This document shows positions 36,701 to 46,399 of a stretch of DNA of 64,000 bases, one piece after another. Made by a program: the position numbers and the translations under genes. The stretch is from Apoderus coryli (taxonomy: Eukaryota > Arthropoda > Insecta > Coleoptera > Attelabidae): positions 12,840,260 to 12,904,259 of the forward strand of contig OU452205.1 of the NCBI GenBank assembly GCA_911728435.2. The letters are read 5' to 3'. Each line of letters opens with the position of its first letter. Positions within the stretch are counted from its first letter, which is position 1. Below the pieces are notes generated by a model, which did not search any database, was not told the origin of the DNA, and saw only the letters and a program-made list of their open reading frames with translations.

Positions 36701-39700
36701 ATATGTATTATGCTTATGTTATTTAAAAAAATAAAAAAAGGAAACAATGTATTATAGGATATGTGGAAATGTTTTCACTATGATAATCTGTCTTTCCTTT
36801 CTTCGCAATCTAGTTTTGTTAAGGATAATGCAACTATGTGATTGCTTTTAATTATTATTATAGAAATATTTTTTATTGTTTATTTTTTGTTTTGGAAATA
36901 ATTTAGAAAAGTGATTTTTGTTTAATTAAAATGATAAAACAGGTAAAGGGAAAAATATAACTGTAACTAATAGAATACAATATGTACCTAGATGTTAGAT
37001 TTGTATGTATGTATGTTCATTGTAAATGTTGTCGATTAGACGCGCACAAGTTTAATTTAAACTTAAGCGTCATTTTGAAACATCATTGTTGTTGTAAATA
37101 TTTAAATGATTAAAATAAATACTACTACTACTAAAGTTATTGTTATGATCTCGATACCTAAATCTACCAGTTTGGCCAATTTTTTTTTGCAAAAAATAGG
37201 GTCATTTTGAAAAACATTCTGTGCGTTTATTTTTTTAACTAAACCGTTTAAAATTTTAAAATGGCAAGTATCGGATAGGACATACATTAGGTCGGTGTAT
37301 AGCCCAATTGTAAATATTGTACAGGGTGGTCACAATTTTTTATTGTTCTTATCAATCATATTTATTTAAATAACTTTTTTATTTTAAATAGCACACCCTA
37401 TATTTCATAGCACCTGTCGATACTAATTAATGTTCTCTATCAAATGGTATTACGCTTCCCTGTACCTAACCGTGACCGTTTCCCAAGAAAACAATATTTT
37501 AACTTACTTGTCTTAGTGATTTGATGACATTTTCATAGGCTACTAAGGCGTACTCTAGATCGTTAATTTCCTGAGAAATGGATTGGCCGCGGTCGTCCAT
37601 AAATAAATAATAAATAAGTTAAAATTATTATTTCTTGGGAAACGGTTACAGTTAGGTGTAGAGAAGCCTAATACCATTTGATAGAGAGCATTAATTAGTA
37701 TCGACAGGTGCTATGAAATATAGGGTGTGCTATTTAAAATAAAAAAGGTATTTAAATAAATATATTGATAAGAACAATAAAACAATGTGACCACCCTGTA
37801 CAATATTTACAATTGGGCTATACACCGACGTAATGTATGTCCTATACACTTACCATTTTAAAATTTTAAACGGTTTAGTTAAAAAAATAAACGCACAGAA
37901 TGTTTTTCAAAATTACCCTATTTTTTGCAAAAAACGCAAAAATTGGCCAAATGGGTAGATTTAAATATAGGGATCATAACAATAACTTTACTTTATTTTA
38001 TCCAAAGTCTTCAAAAAATCCAATAAATACTAAATGTTCCTTTTAAAAAAATATAACTTTGATATGCCACACTTTTCTGGAACACCCGGTATATTTAAAA
38101 ACATTTTTGTTAAATGCTCCTGGTAGACCTACATACACCCACGTAAACAAAATTTGCAATTTCAATTTTGTTAGGCTATGAGAGATCGAGGCGAATGTAC
38201 TGCCCGACCCGGTATATAAATGACCTAGACAGCTTAACTTGTAATAAACTCAAAAAATGTTTCTCAGTGTGAAGAACTTCAGAGCGATTTATTTGCACAT
38301 GATTGAGCAGTGGTGCTTTGATAACGAGCTTGGACAAGTGTAGCGTAGTGTCTTATACAAGAAAACTCCGACCTTTAATACACATTATATTATATATAAA
38401 AATAATTGTGAGGTGTATCGTAGAGAGTCCGTAAAAGATCTCGGTGTGATCTTTGACTCTCAACACATCACATTGATGCCAAGGCAGCAGAAGCAGCTAA
38501 GGCTTACGGTTTTTTAGTTAGGAATTGTAGACATTTCTCTGATGTAAGCTGCCTCAAGACCTTGTATTTTTCTTTTCTCAGGTCCAAGTTAGAGTATTGT
38601 TCATTGATTCGGAATCCAATATATATAAATGCCACAGGCAGACAATTGAGCGGGTTCAGCGACGTTTTCTCAAATAGCTTGTTTACAGAGTGGACGGAAT
38701 TTATCCAGTTCCTGGGATCAGTTATAGTTGTTTAACGTCCCGTTTCTTGATGGATAGTTTGTATGTACGGAGGCTTCGTTGTGCGATAGCAGTGCTATAT
38801 GGGATAATTCACGATAAATTAGACTGCCCAAACCTGCTATCATACCTAAATTTTCACGTTCCCAGAATGAATTGTAGGAACAGCGCTGTTTTTTATTGTG
38901 TTAGATCTCGCCCAAACGTGCTGACCAGGTCTCCCATCAGCACAATGTGTAATGTATTCAACACAATTTCACGTAATTGGGACATATTTTATGTAAAATA
39001 TGTCAAGGAATTGTTTCCACTATATTTCTTTGTTATGGTGTGCTATAATTTTAATCTGTTAATGGTATTTTATGTATCTAAGTTATGTATTTGTCAAATA
39101 GTGTTACGTTACGCAGTACTGTTTTTCTCTAAATGGATATTTCTGTTGGGCAATAAATGCTTTATTTATCTTTGAGCGACTGTATTTAGCAGGTAGGTAT
39201 GTTCAAAATGAGTGGGTCTGTTCGTACCCTCCACTGCGACTACACGAGGGTCTATTGTGGCTCAATTTATTCACATTTTACCCAGGAGCTCAATCGTCTT
39301 AATGAAGTCGATTATTTTGCTTGATGAGCTTTCTTGTATGGCGGTACAAGGACCACCTCACCGAATTTTGCGAATCTTGTTCTATAGCTACGGCTGGGCT
39401 GACCCTCTAAATCATGGTACCAAGCAGTGTATTATATACCATACACTATAGTAAAATAAACTTTTAATGCAAATGAATCATAGATCTTAAGTAAAATTTA
39501 CTCTATCTGTATTCCTTGTGCTCAATAGAAATGATTTTGTAATACTTTAATTAATTGCTACTTTTTTTCTAGCTGAAAAAGATTTATACATTCCATTAGA
39601 TAATGAAGATTTCCTAATAAAGTTCCTACGGCCATTCAAATACAACGCTGAACTTGCGTTCAAAATAATGCGAAAATTCTACAAATTCAAACATAAACAT

Positions 39701-42700
39701 CCCAAATATGGTTTAAATGTTACACCGCACGCCATTAGACATGTATTTGATAGTGAGGTATTCTGGTTTATACCCACACGTACAGAAAAAGGTGGTAGAA
39801 TCATGATGATTAATGCCGGAAGTAAGTAGAACTTCTTAAGTAAATAATTTCTATTGACAATCTGCTAAGAATTTCTTAAATGTGTTGTACAAAATGTTTC
39901 ATTCTCTTACTCTAACTTTGAATAGTTATTTCTTTAGTTATTTTGCAAAGATATTAATAATGTACAATTCTTAGGATTAGACTAGTAGTAAATCAAAAAT
40001 AATTCATGATAAATAATCGTATATAATTAAGTATCTTCAAACTAAGTTGAAAGGCATGTCAGACATTTTTTTAAGAATATAAGTCCCATCATCAGTGACA
40101 ATTTATTATACATACATATTATACGTAAATGTTAAAAGTTTATACTTTATACCTTATAGGCTTTGTCTCGTCTCGTCTGGAAATTTCGAGATAATGTTTT
40201 TCGAGACGAGATGAGACAGGGTCGAGACGAGACGAACTTTAGTCTCGTTTGTCTCGAGTATTAGGAGCAAAATATATAGAATTAGGAAAGTCAATTAGAC
40301 TTTTTCGATGTGAGACCAATCTGCCTCCAATCTAATAGTAAAATATCTAGACATCAAAGAAAAACAACATCACATTCAAAATACATAATTCAGGATATAT
40401 ATAATATATAGGGCGTCCTTATAACGTTTTAAACAAAGTAAAGGATTTTTAATTTTAAACTAAAATTATATTTTCTGAGAATATTAGTGTAATAAACAAC
40501 AGCCAGTAAATTCATTGCATGGTAATATTTGTTTATTATCAATACAGAAGTGTTAAAATAATGTCACGTTTAGGTTTAACGTGAACTACCAGAGCATTGA
40601 AAATAAGGACCTTATCTAAAATATTGAAACACCGAATACCAAGTTTAAATAGACTAAGTTTATTAACAACAGAGAAAGTTGAGAATTATTATATCTTATG
40701 TATGCTCTTCCCTCATACTTTTAGTATAGACATAACTAATAAAGGCTATATGAATTGTTACTAACGTTTTGTAAAGAAATACTGGGTTTTATCCAATAAT
40801 TATGTTGATTTTAAGGTAAATGGAATCCTTCATTTGTGAAACTAGAAGATATGTTTAAGGCTACAATGGTGGCTATTGAAATTGCAATGTTGGAGCCAAA
40901 AACACAATTAGGTGGTGTTCATGTGATATTAAATATGGAAGGACTGTCCTTAGTTCATGTCTATCAGTTTTCACCAAGTATGGCTAAGTTGATAGTAGAT
41001 TGGGTTCAAGTAAGTAATTTATTTACATTATTTTTAAATTGTATTATGCAAACACGAAAATTCTGCTTTACTAAGAACCGGGAGTTATGTACGTCATTTC
41101 TGCCAGCTGCTTATCTGCATACTCTGAAAAATCAGTAGGAAATATACATTTTACGTTTCCGACCAAGAGAAAGTATTGTGAACGCGCTAAGAAAAATCTG
41201 AGATAAAGACGAATATAACTATTTTGAAGTCCCCTGAGACGACTGAGACCAAGTTTGTGTGTCCGTATATGTATTCTTCCACGATAACGCCTAAACGCTT
41301 CAACTAATTGAGCTAAATTTTGGTATATGATTTTGGGAGATTCGGAGGATGAACTCATTACTTTACAGTAATAGCTTACTTTTAAAATTTACCTCGAGAA
41401 AATTGCGTTTCAAATTTCACGTTAGGTAGTTTGTAATTATATGTATAACATCGGGGTAATTGGCATAATGGATATGAATCGGTTGTAGCTCAGTGGTAGA
41501 GTGCCCGATCCATGCGAAAAGTCCTGGGTTCAAATCCCTGCCAAAACCAAACCAAAAAGGTTACACCATTTTGTCGCTTCGTTGTCGTTCCAGTTGAGTT
41601 AACACCGTGCGCAGTCATGGTACATTTTTATTTTTACTTTCCCGACCCAGCGAAAGAATTATTGTGAACGCACTAAAACAAAGTGAGATAAAGACGGATA
41701 CAACCATTTTGAAGTCTCCTGAGACTACTAAGACCATTTCCAGATTCTGTTTCGTTACCCAGGTCATTTCGGGGTGACACAACCGATTTTTTTTAAATAG
41801 GGCAAAAGCTCAATCAGGATAGTTCGAATGGCACTTGCGTAGATGTTGACCTAAAATCAGATATCGCTCATTTTATGCATGTATGCATGTATATGGTAAG
41901 CGTGCCACGACGAAGGTCCATTAGACTCTCTCGGAAACTAACAGCTTTTGAATTCTGAAAATGTGGACAGGACGGGAAGTCAATCTGGCAACCTTATTAT
42001 AAAATTTACTCGTATCTAGGACTTCTGGATATACCGCAAGTAGATGTTATCTTTGGTAATTTAAATGAAACAGCCTGTATACTTTCAGAGTCTTTATTCA
42101 ATTCTAGACAACTTTTGCGTAACATTCACTATATGCCTAAATCTAGCGATTTATGAAAAAAACATGATCATATTGATTATGTAACATTTCTTATACTTAC
42201 CTATTTGCCTGAAAGAATTTTTAGATGAATACATTTCTAGCAAAATTGCGATTGAATGTCTGCTCAGACACAATAAAGTGTTCTAATGTTATACAAATTT
42301 TTCAACAACAGTTATTTGAAGTTTAAATTAGTTGTTATGACAGCTGTCGTTTCACGGCAACCACGATACTATCATGCCTTATGCCTAAACATGTAAGGTA
42401 AGGGAACCATATAAGGCCCAGCTCCTAATAAGACCCGAAATTTCAAAAATAATGTATTCTTCCCTAAAACGCTCCTTAAGTCAACCCCTACTAGAATCTG
42501 TTATACTATTTGTGCATTTCTTTGTGTGCCGTCTTCTAATGTCACGCAATGTGAGCGTATACCGTTTTTATTAATATTCACCCGAAATACAAGTAACTTT
42601 TGAACCTCTTACAGTAAGTACCTTTATACTTTTTTGGCATAATTAATACTCGTATAATAGGTTACCAAAATCTTTCATAAATTTTGATAATATTTCTGCA

Positions 42701-44398
42701 TTATTTTCATAATTTTTACATAATTTTAAAAAATGTAAGATTTTGCTAATAAAGTTGGTTCCATGAGCTTTGTATCGGACTCACTGAATAATAATATTAT
42801 ATTATATTTTATTTATTTTTTTTTGATATTGTTTGTTTTGTTATCTTTTTGAGTCTTGTTCTTTGTTAGAAAGTTTAAAACTTAATTTAATTATTAAGCT
42901 TAACTTAAACATTTTTAATTTGTCTGTTACCATGATTCATTGTATATTTCAGTTAATGGGCTGTATTGGGACCATGGATTCCTAAAAAGGCCCAGAAACA
43001 CAAAGTTGATTTTTTGTATTTTTTAAAGGTTATTTTAGTTCCTATTTAAATTTACTTTGTTTATATAAAAGTACACGATAATAAAAATTAGTCCTATCAA
43101 ATTCATAGTGTTATTTCAATAATTTTCGAAAAGATGATCGAAAACATTTAAGGTGGGCCTTATGTGGTTTACTTACCTTATGTGAATTCATTTTAAACCT
43201 AGTATCTTTATTAAAAATACGTAATTTAGGCAAAGTTATACCTATAATATAAAGCTGAAATTCTCCCTAAAATTAGAAAAAGGTATTTAATTCCGCGTGT
43301 ACCATTCGAAAAATTGAAATATTGATGGATTAAAAATTTCAACAATAAAATATTTTTGTGTTATACAAAGGTGTCCAGAATTTAATAAGGAATTAAAAAC
43401 ATGTAGGGTGTTCCATTTAAATTAACAACCTTTAAGGCTGCTTCTGGTGTATCTAATTTTATAAATAAGTTAGTTCCTAGATAGTCTAATTGCACTACGT
43501 CGTGCCACAACCAGGATACCAGTAGATGCTCGATTTACATTGGGATTACTGCTGTGTCTGAAGGAATGATATGAGTTTATGGAACTAGCGATGTCTGATT
43601 TCTAGGTAAGGGCTACAATATGCTGTTGAGTTCTAGCGAAGTTCAATCATATCTGTCGACGTCAGACTACTAAATTTAAACAAAATCTTCCATTTAGGCC
43701 AGTCGTTTTGTTTCCGTTTTTATTAATTATTCACAAACCAAAACATTTTGTTGTTTTTTTTTTTGTAGGATTGCGCACCAGTAAGACTTAAAGGCATCCA
43801 CGTAATCAACCAACCGTTTATATTCAATATTTTGTATAAAATATTTAAACCATTTTTAGGAGAATATTTAAGAAAAAGGGTGAGTAAACTATTTTCCTTA
43901 AAACATATAATCAAGGTGTTTAATTCTTAAAACATCATTTTAGTTGTTCTTTCATGGCACAAATCGTAGTTCCTTAACAACGATGATTGATGCAGATGCA
44001 CTACCCATCAATTTGGGTGGTACGGCTGACATTCCGGACTTTCCAGGTGCCTTATTAGCTGATATGTTATTCTATTACGAAGACGACTTTAAAAGTAAGT
44101 TACTATGATCACTAAAAGTTTAAAAAACAAAAGCGCAATATTATCCACATTTAACTTTCATTGCAACATATGCACTTGTGAAGCAACACTTCTACTACTT
44201 TCTTGTTATCTCAATAAACTCTGAATCTCTGAAAATCACGAGTGTTATTATTAGACAGTTATTTTTTCAATATCTCTGGTTTTTTAATCTGAAACACCTT
44301 GTACCTATATGTTTTTCCAAGAAATATTATATATCTTTTCAGAACATAACACATACGGATATATAACGGACAAAGAGAAAGTGATCAACAATAATTGA
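33701..44398 (+). CDS. CRAL-TRIO domain protein A (alpha-tocopherol-transfer-protein-like)
   Basis: Exons: (33701-33712 candidate), 34044-34242 with ATG at 34062, 39573-39821, 40816-41009, 43769-43879, 43944-44094, 44343-44398 (TGA). All junctions are GT-AG and in frame; the product is 313 residues from the internal ATG or 323 with the short exon. The N-terminal CRAL-TRIO helical region contains [20 protein letters not shown]. The lipid-binding domain has [46 protein letters not shown] (the P-x-R-x-K-x-IHxxNxP signature) and LFFHGT. There is no signal peptide or membrane segment, so it is cytosolic. Family members bind and move retinoids, tocopherols, carotenoids or phosphoinositides; the ligand here is unknown. 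The introns hold nested transposons, including a 5.3-kb second intron. The gene converges with its paralogue at 49-55 kb. Confidence 0.92.
33825..33855 (-). other. Hammerhead-like repeat motif, copy 2
   Basis: The minus strand reads CTGATGATGCGTG, TTG, CACACTCGAAACATGC. CUGAUGA and CGAAAC flank a small stem (GTGT/ACAC), as in a hammerhead core with its helix II. Stems I and III are not obvious. It lies in the short first intron of CRAL-TRIO A. Confidence 0.35.
35235..35432 (+). pseudogene. Tc1/mariner-type transposase C-terminal remnant
   Basis: A 65-codon frame reads [19 protein letters not shown] and ends [18 protein letters not shown] before a stop. It resembles the C-terminus of insect DDE transposases (the VYxxxPxTxEELKxRI ... 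RLxxCIxxxGxHFE pattern). The catalytic part is missing. Confidence 0.45.
35455..35770 (+). repeat. Tandem repeat of about 142 bp, 2.2 copies
   Basis: GGCGTTCG(A/T)AAATAGT begins each unit, at about 35455, 35598 and 35740, followed by AT-rich sequence with TTTCTTAAAC/TTTCCTAAAC. The units are about 70% alike. A similar unit occurs at 29100-29230. Confidence 0.6.
35791..36615 (+). pseudogene. Non-LTR retrotransposon reverse transcriptase fragment
   Basis: The first frame reads [40 protein letters not shown] and SIKYLGIYI. After a frameshift near 36150, [20 protein letters not shown] and ALVESILR follow, and a final piece (36420-36615) ends [15 protein letters not shown] is the catalytic motif. 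The region before GVPQGT is missing. This RT clade differs from the LINE that the palindrome interrupts. Confidence 0.75.
37508..37600 (-). CDS. Exon-like 31-codon segment in palindrome centre
   Basis: Read on the minus strand, ATG at 37600 opens a stop-free 93-nt frame encoding [20 protein letters not shown] and [11 protein letters not shown]. It ends exactly at CAA|GTAAGTT, a consensus splice donor in phase 0. Base composition is richer in GC than the surrounding arms. The peptide is acidic then helical, as in a coiled-coil start; I do not recognise it. It occupies the only non-repeated part of the palindrome, so it may be a host first exon captured by the foldback element. Chance is not excluded at this length. 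Confidence 0.45.
40053..40100 (-). other. Hammerhead-like repeat motif, copy 3
   Basis: The minus strand reads GTCACTGATGATGGGACTTA, then AT-rich sequence and ATGTCTGACATG. This matches the flanks of copy 1 (GTCACTGA..GATG ... ATGTCTGACATG), but the CGAAAC box has decayed. Confidence 0.3.
40158..40262. repeat. GTCTCGTCTCG / CGAGACGAGA inverted block
   Basis: GTCTCGTCTCGTCTGG at about 40166 is answered by CGAGACGAGATGAGAC at about 40202 and by GTCGAGACGAGACGA, then TCTCGTTTGTCTCGAG. It is a short purine/pyrimidine inverted repeat, possibly a degenerate MITE end. Confidence 0.5.
41143..41400 (+). repeat. SINE-like dispersed repeat, body only
   Basis: Contains GTGAACGCGCTAA, GAGATAAAGACGAATATAAC, TTTTGAAGTCCCCTGAGACG and ACGCCTAAACGCTTCAACTA. 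The same blocks recur, in the same order, at 41640-41780 and on the minus strand at 58195-58450. It lies in a CRAL-TRIO A intron. Confidence 0.6.
41479..41790 (+). mobile_element. tRNA-derived SINE
   Basis: At 41479-41549 the sequence has a tRNA-like A box (TAGCTCAGTGG) and B box (GGTTCAAATCC), with GGTT...AACC ends, but the stem pairing is imperfect and no clean anticodon arm forms. It continues into a body that shares blocks with 41143-41400 and 58195-58450. TTCCAGATTCTGTTTCGTTA, followed by CCCAGGTCAT, is shared with 63740-63780 (minus). Read together, it is a SINE rather than a functional tRNA gene. Confidence 0.55.
41800..42390. other. CRAL-TRIO A intron, nothing recognised
   Basis: No open frame, splice pair or repeat structure that I can support. 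Confidence 0.5.
42394..43180. mobile_element. Non-autonomous DNA element with terminal inverted repeats
   Basis: The left end TAAGGTAAGGGAACCATATA(AGGCCCA) and the right end, read in reverse complement TAAGGTAAGTAAACCACATA(AGGCCCA), match at 23 of 27 positions. The 787-bp interior is AT-rich and non-coding. A related AAGGCCCAG phrase recurs inside at about 42998. Superfamily unknown. It lies in the CRAL-TRIO A intron before exon 43769-43879. Confidence 0.65.
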
Positions 44399-44560
44399 AT
44401 CACCGAAAATGGCGAATTGAGGCCTGTACCTACAACATAACGTGCTTATTACATAATTTAGTTTATTACAAAAAATCTGTATATAAGTACCTAGACATAA
44501 CTAAAGCAATAAGTGTCCTTAAAATATATCAATCGTAAGTTAAAGAATGGTTTATGTATA

Positions 44561-46303
44561 CAGAGTGAGTATAACGTTTGAACACCCCTGTATATTTCCG
44601 ATAATAATCGTTATTTTGAAAAAAAAATAAAGAAAAGTTATTTGGTTTAATTTTTGGCACAACCTGCTATAGTGTTAACAGCTTTGTTGCTAAGAAACAT
44701 AAAATTTTTTATAGGGTTACATTAGAAAATAATTGAGAAAAAACTCTTTTATAAAACAATCGTGTTCTTCGTTTACAGTTCATTAAAATTTTTATAAGAC
44801 TGTTGCTGTCAATTGAAAATACTTGTAAAATAAAATATCAGTATACGGACAAACAAAAATTTAATTCAAAAAATCATAATTGGTAAAAAGAAAATCGAAT
44901 CCAACTACCTAATATTAAAAACTGCTAGTCCAACAAATGTTGTCCGTTGTTATTTGCGCAAAATTTGAGTCTCATTTGAAGTGAATTTTTTACTTTTACT
45001 AGCATGTCTGTTTTTGTAGACGGTATTCTTCAAGTGACCTCAAAGAAAAAATCACAGGATGACAAAGAGAGCGTAGGAGCCATTCGAAAGCTCCTCGACG
45101 ACCAATTCATCTTTCTGCTTTTGCAAAGTTTTTACTTTATCCAAATATTGCCTCACATCACTCCCAAAATGAGCACCGTCCTGCTGTAACCAAACTTCAT
45201 TAATTGAGCGCACTGCCAAAACAGTGGGTACAATTTATTCTCTTAGAAAATTTAAATATTTTTCGGCTGTAAGATTGCCATCAAAGAAGAATGGCCCAAT
45301 AACATTACGATCCAACATACCTAACCCTACATTAATTTTTGGTGGTCGCTGAGTTCATCCCTCCATGAACTATCGTGGATTTTCGGAAACAATATCGAAA
45401 GTTTTGTTTATTTGCGAATACATGCAAAGTGAAAGTTTCATCAGTGAAAATAATGTTTTTTGTAAAGTTTGAATTCAAGTTAACTTGGTCGAACATTACA
45501 TTGCAGAATTCAAGATGCTGTATTTTGTATGGTTGGTTTTTTAATAATGTCATAAAACAGATCTTTGAGAAATATCGTGTTGTTGACTGATTTCCCTTTT
45601 CGATAAATGTGGGTTTTCTTGCAACGGCAAAATGACATCTAATGCCTTGTTACCTCCTGCAGCTGTTTTTAGCCTTTCCGTTTTTAGTTTATTTCTTACA
45701 CTACCAGTTTCGTAAAATTTCTGACATAATTTTGATACATACCTTTTCTGAATTTGTGGCCGGTTAGGATACAAATCAGAAAAAGTCTGCACACTTCTTC
45801 ATAGCGACGTTTTATATCACCGTATCCCACCATCATCAAAATTTTAAGTTTTCGTTTTTCCGTTAATTCTGCCATAGCAATAATGTGAGTGTTAAATTTG
45901 AGTTTTTTGATTTCTGTTTGTAATGAAAACTAACTGAACACAACAACTACAATGTTTTCCATGGCAAGTCTTACAAAAATATAATTACTTAATTAATAAA
46001 TTTAAAATGAACTGTAAAGGAAGAACAGTTTTTTCCCAATTATTTTCTAATGTAACCCTATAAAAATTTTATGTTGTCGTATCCAGAAATAAATGGTCTA
46101 CCTAAAAATGAAACGAAAAATATACCATGTCATTTAAAAAAAACAAAGTTGGTTGCCATAGCAACAAAGCTGTTAACGCTATAAAAAAAAACACCGGCAG
46201 GTTGTGCCAAAAATTATACCAAATAACTTTTCTTTAACATTTTTTTAAAATAACGATTATTTTCGGAAATTTACATGTGGTTTCACACTTTATACTCACT
46301 CTG
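44561..46303 (-). mobile_element. Tc1/mariner-superfamily transposon with long inverted repeats
   Basis: The ends read CAGAGTGAGTATAACGTTTG and, on the other strand, CAGAGTGAGTATAAAGTGTG, with a TA duplication at each side. The terminal repeats continue with indels for about 250 bp (shared AACCTGC, GTTAACAGCTTTGTTGC, TTTTCTAATGTAACCCTATA). A decayed transposase lies between them on the minus strand. It starts only about 160 bp after the CRAL-TRIO A stop codon, and an AATAAA lies about 80 bp beyond its right end. Confidence 0.85.
45000..45876 (-). pseudogene. mariner-type transposase, frameshifted
   Basis: It starts MAELTEKRKLKILMMVGYGD and moves frame near 45790 to FSDLYPNRPQIQ, SKLCQKFYETGSVRNK and LQENPHLSKREISQQHDISQ (paired helix-turn-helix). 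After another break it reads NIIFTDETFTLHVFANKQNF (second-Asp region). A last relic at 45010-45200 has QQDGAHFGSDVRQYL and an LKNTVYK end. Several frameshifts and stops make it inactive. Confidence 0.78.
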
Positions 46304-46381
46304 TATATTATTATTATGATGGCTTTATTTTTATATATTTGAAATGTATTATTTGTAAATTTGTATGACAATTATATACTG

Positions 46382-46387
46382 AATAAA
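46382..46387 (+). terminator. Possible poly(A) signal of CRAL-TRIO A
   Basis: AATAAA (in CTGAATAAATATT), about 80 bp after the mariner element. No AATAAA occurs between the stop codon at 44398 and the element, so the original 3' UTR was probably about 240 nt before the insertion split it. Confidence 0.4.
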
Positions 46388-46399
46388 TATTAATTACCT

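Larger units (their letters stand above)
34802..37131 (+). mobile_element. Insertion inside the palindrome's left arm
   Basis: Comparison with the intact right arm, which runs GATAAAATAAAGTAAAGTTA without a break, shows that this 2.33-kb segment is absent there. It contains a transposase C-terminal remnant, a tandem repeat, and a LINE RT pseudogene that ends in an ACTACTACTACT tail at 37131. It is therefore younger than the palindrome. No clear target duplication was seen. Confidence 0.7.
34573..38214. mobile_element. Large palindromic foldback element with interrupted left arm
   Basis: The right arm 37616-38214 is the reverse complement of a split left arm, 34573-34801 plus 37131-37505. The arms are about 600 bp and the central spacer is 110 bp (37506-37615). 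The ends read CCGGGTCGGGCAGTAC ... CTGCCCGACCCGG, flanked by TATA on both sides (TA or TATA target duplication). Inside each arm are two more terminus-like motifs, TACCGGGTGTCCCAGAAAAG and TACAGGGTGGTCAC, oriented like Tc1/mariner ends. The left arm was later interrupted by 2.3 kb of other sequence. No transposase of its own was found. Confidence 0.85.
34470..39172 (+). pseudogene. LINE reverse transcriptase split by a large palindrome
   Basis: At 34500-34572 the plus strand reads FYNGFSS and [16 protein letters not shown]. After the palindrome, at 38218, it resumes with [16 protein letters not shown], then [12 protein letters not shown] (thumb), and ends with a C-terminal region ([36 protein letters not shown]). 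The 3' end reads GGGCAATAAATGCTTTATTT near 39150-39172. The ORF is decayed by frameshifts. It lies in intron 2 of CRAL-TRIO A, in the same orientation, and is related to the LINE at 2938-4440. Confidence 0.65.
39822..40815. other. CRAL-TRIO A intron
   Basis: Contains the third hammerhead-like motif (40053-40100) and a GAGAC-rich palindromic block (40158-40262). No gene was seen. Confidence 0.6.

Noticed and set aside
41479..41549. Functional tRNA gene
   Set aside because: A and B boxes are present, but the acceptor and anticodon stems pair poorly, and the sequence runs into a repeat found elsewhere in the window, which fits a SINE.
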